This document shows, in pieces, positions 36,346 through 36,440 of a stretch of 36,440 nucleotides of DNA. The first letter of the stretch is position 1, and every line of letters starts with the position of its first letter. A program made the position numbers and the translations under genes. Under the pieces are notes generated by a model. The model saw nothing but the letters and a program-made list of their open reading frames with translations. It was not told the DNA's origin and ran no database searches. Origin of the DNA: a virus; the IMG/VR virus record IMGVR_UViG_3300021495_000013, positions 1-36,440 of that record. One strand, given 5' to 3'.

Positions 36346-36440
36346 TTGGGAGATTATACCTACTCGTTGAAACATGGAGCATACATCGTATGGGATGGCG
36401 ATCTTGCAACAGCAAGGGAGCTAAAAAACAAGACAGATGA
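36346..36440 (+). CDS. Small conserved protein, partial (window edge)
   Basis: This is the second copy of the gene at 2135. It starts at TTG 36346 after AGGAGGG and reads MGDYTYSLKHGAYIVWDGDL... to the window end. The visible 31 residues are identical to the left copy. It shows that the duplication extends beyond the window. Confidence 0.8.
   Translation, partial: MGDYTYSLKHGAYIVWDGDLATARELKNKTD

Noticed and set aside
1-36440. CRISPR arrays, insertion sequences and diversity-generating retroelements
   Set aside because: No regularly spaced repeat array, transposase or reverse transcriptase was seen on either strand.

Overview
The window reads as one complete genome unit (about 34.2 kb) of a tailed, siphovirus-like virus or provirus with an HK97-type head, plus the start of a second, diverged copy of its terminase locus. 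The host is most likely an archaeon, probably a euryarchaeote. This rests on heavy use of ATA, AGA and AGG codons, TATA-like boxes at leaderless-compatible distances from starts, strong GGAGGTGAT-type ribosome sites, and archaeal-type accessory proteins (Hjc-like resolvase, short RHH regulators, many tiny zinc ribbons). The host lineage cannot be named from sequence alone.

Layout. 1-2.5 kb: small and large terminase and two tiny ORFs. 2.5-9.1 kb: portal, MuF-like protein, small basic proteins, a gp10-like protein, protease/scaffold, major capsid protein. 9.1-12.6 kb: connectors, tail tube, small tail genes. 12.6-21.5 kb: a 1025-residue repeat fibre, a BppU-like protein, tail chaperones with a probable -1 frameshift, tape measure, distal tail proteins. 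21.5-22.0 kb: two small membrane proteins that could act in lysis. 22.0-24.1 kb: a control region with minus-strand regulators, a 450-base non-coding stretch carrying four dyad repeats, and a divergent promoter with paired operators. 24.1-27.9 kb: small early genes, a possible histone-fold protein and a tyrosine recombinase ending in large inverted repeats. 27.9-32.6 kb: a second set of small genes including an RHH-zipper regulator, a resolvase, a metallophosphoesterase, a YopX-like protein and a membrane metalloprotease. 32.65-32.91 kb: a strongly structured, probably transcribed RNA. 32.9-34.8 kb: zinc ribbon, ParB-methyltransferase and a different small terminase subunit, leading into the second terminase copy that runs off the right edge.

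How it works together. The late genes form one long rightward series with overlapping or closely spaced ORFs. The methyltransferase, TerS and TerL at the right join the head genes when the unit is read as a circle or as a tandem array. The recombinase and the divergent regulator region suggest a temperate or integrated life style. The two terminase copies differ by about 6% in TerL protein sequence, so the ends are not simple terminal redundancy of one molecule. They imply tandem related proviruses, a mixed-strain assembly of a circularly permuted genome, or a real duplication.

The most unusual items are: the structured RNA at 32.7 kb; the inverted repeats after terL, which change in a compensatory way between copies; a 5' half of tRNA-Ser(GCU) lodged between an 18-base direct repeat at the start of terL; TerS proteins with unrelated N-termini but the same C-terminal tail; and a recombinase and a methyltransferase that each have an altered catalytic motif.
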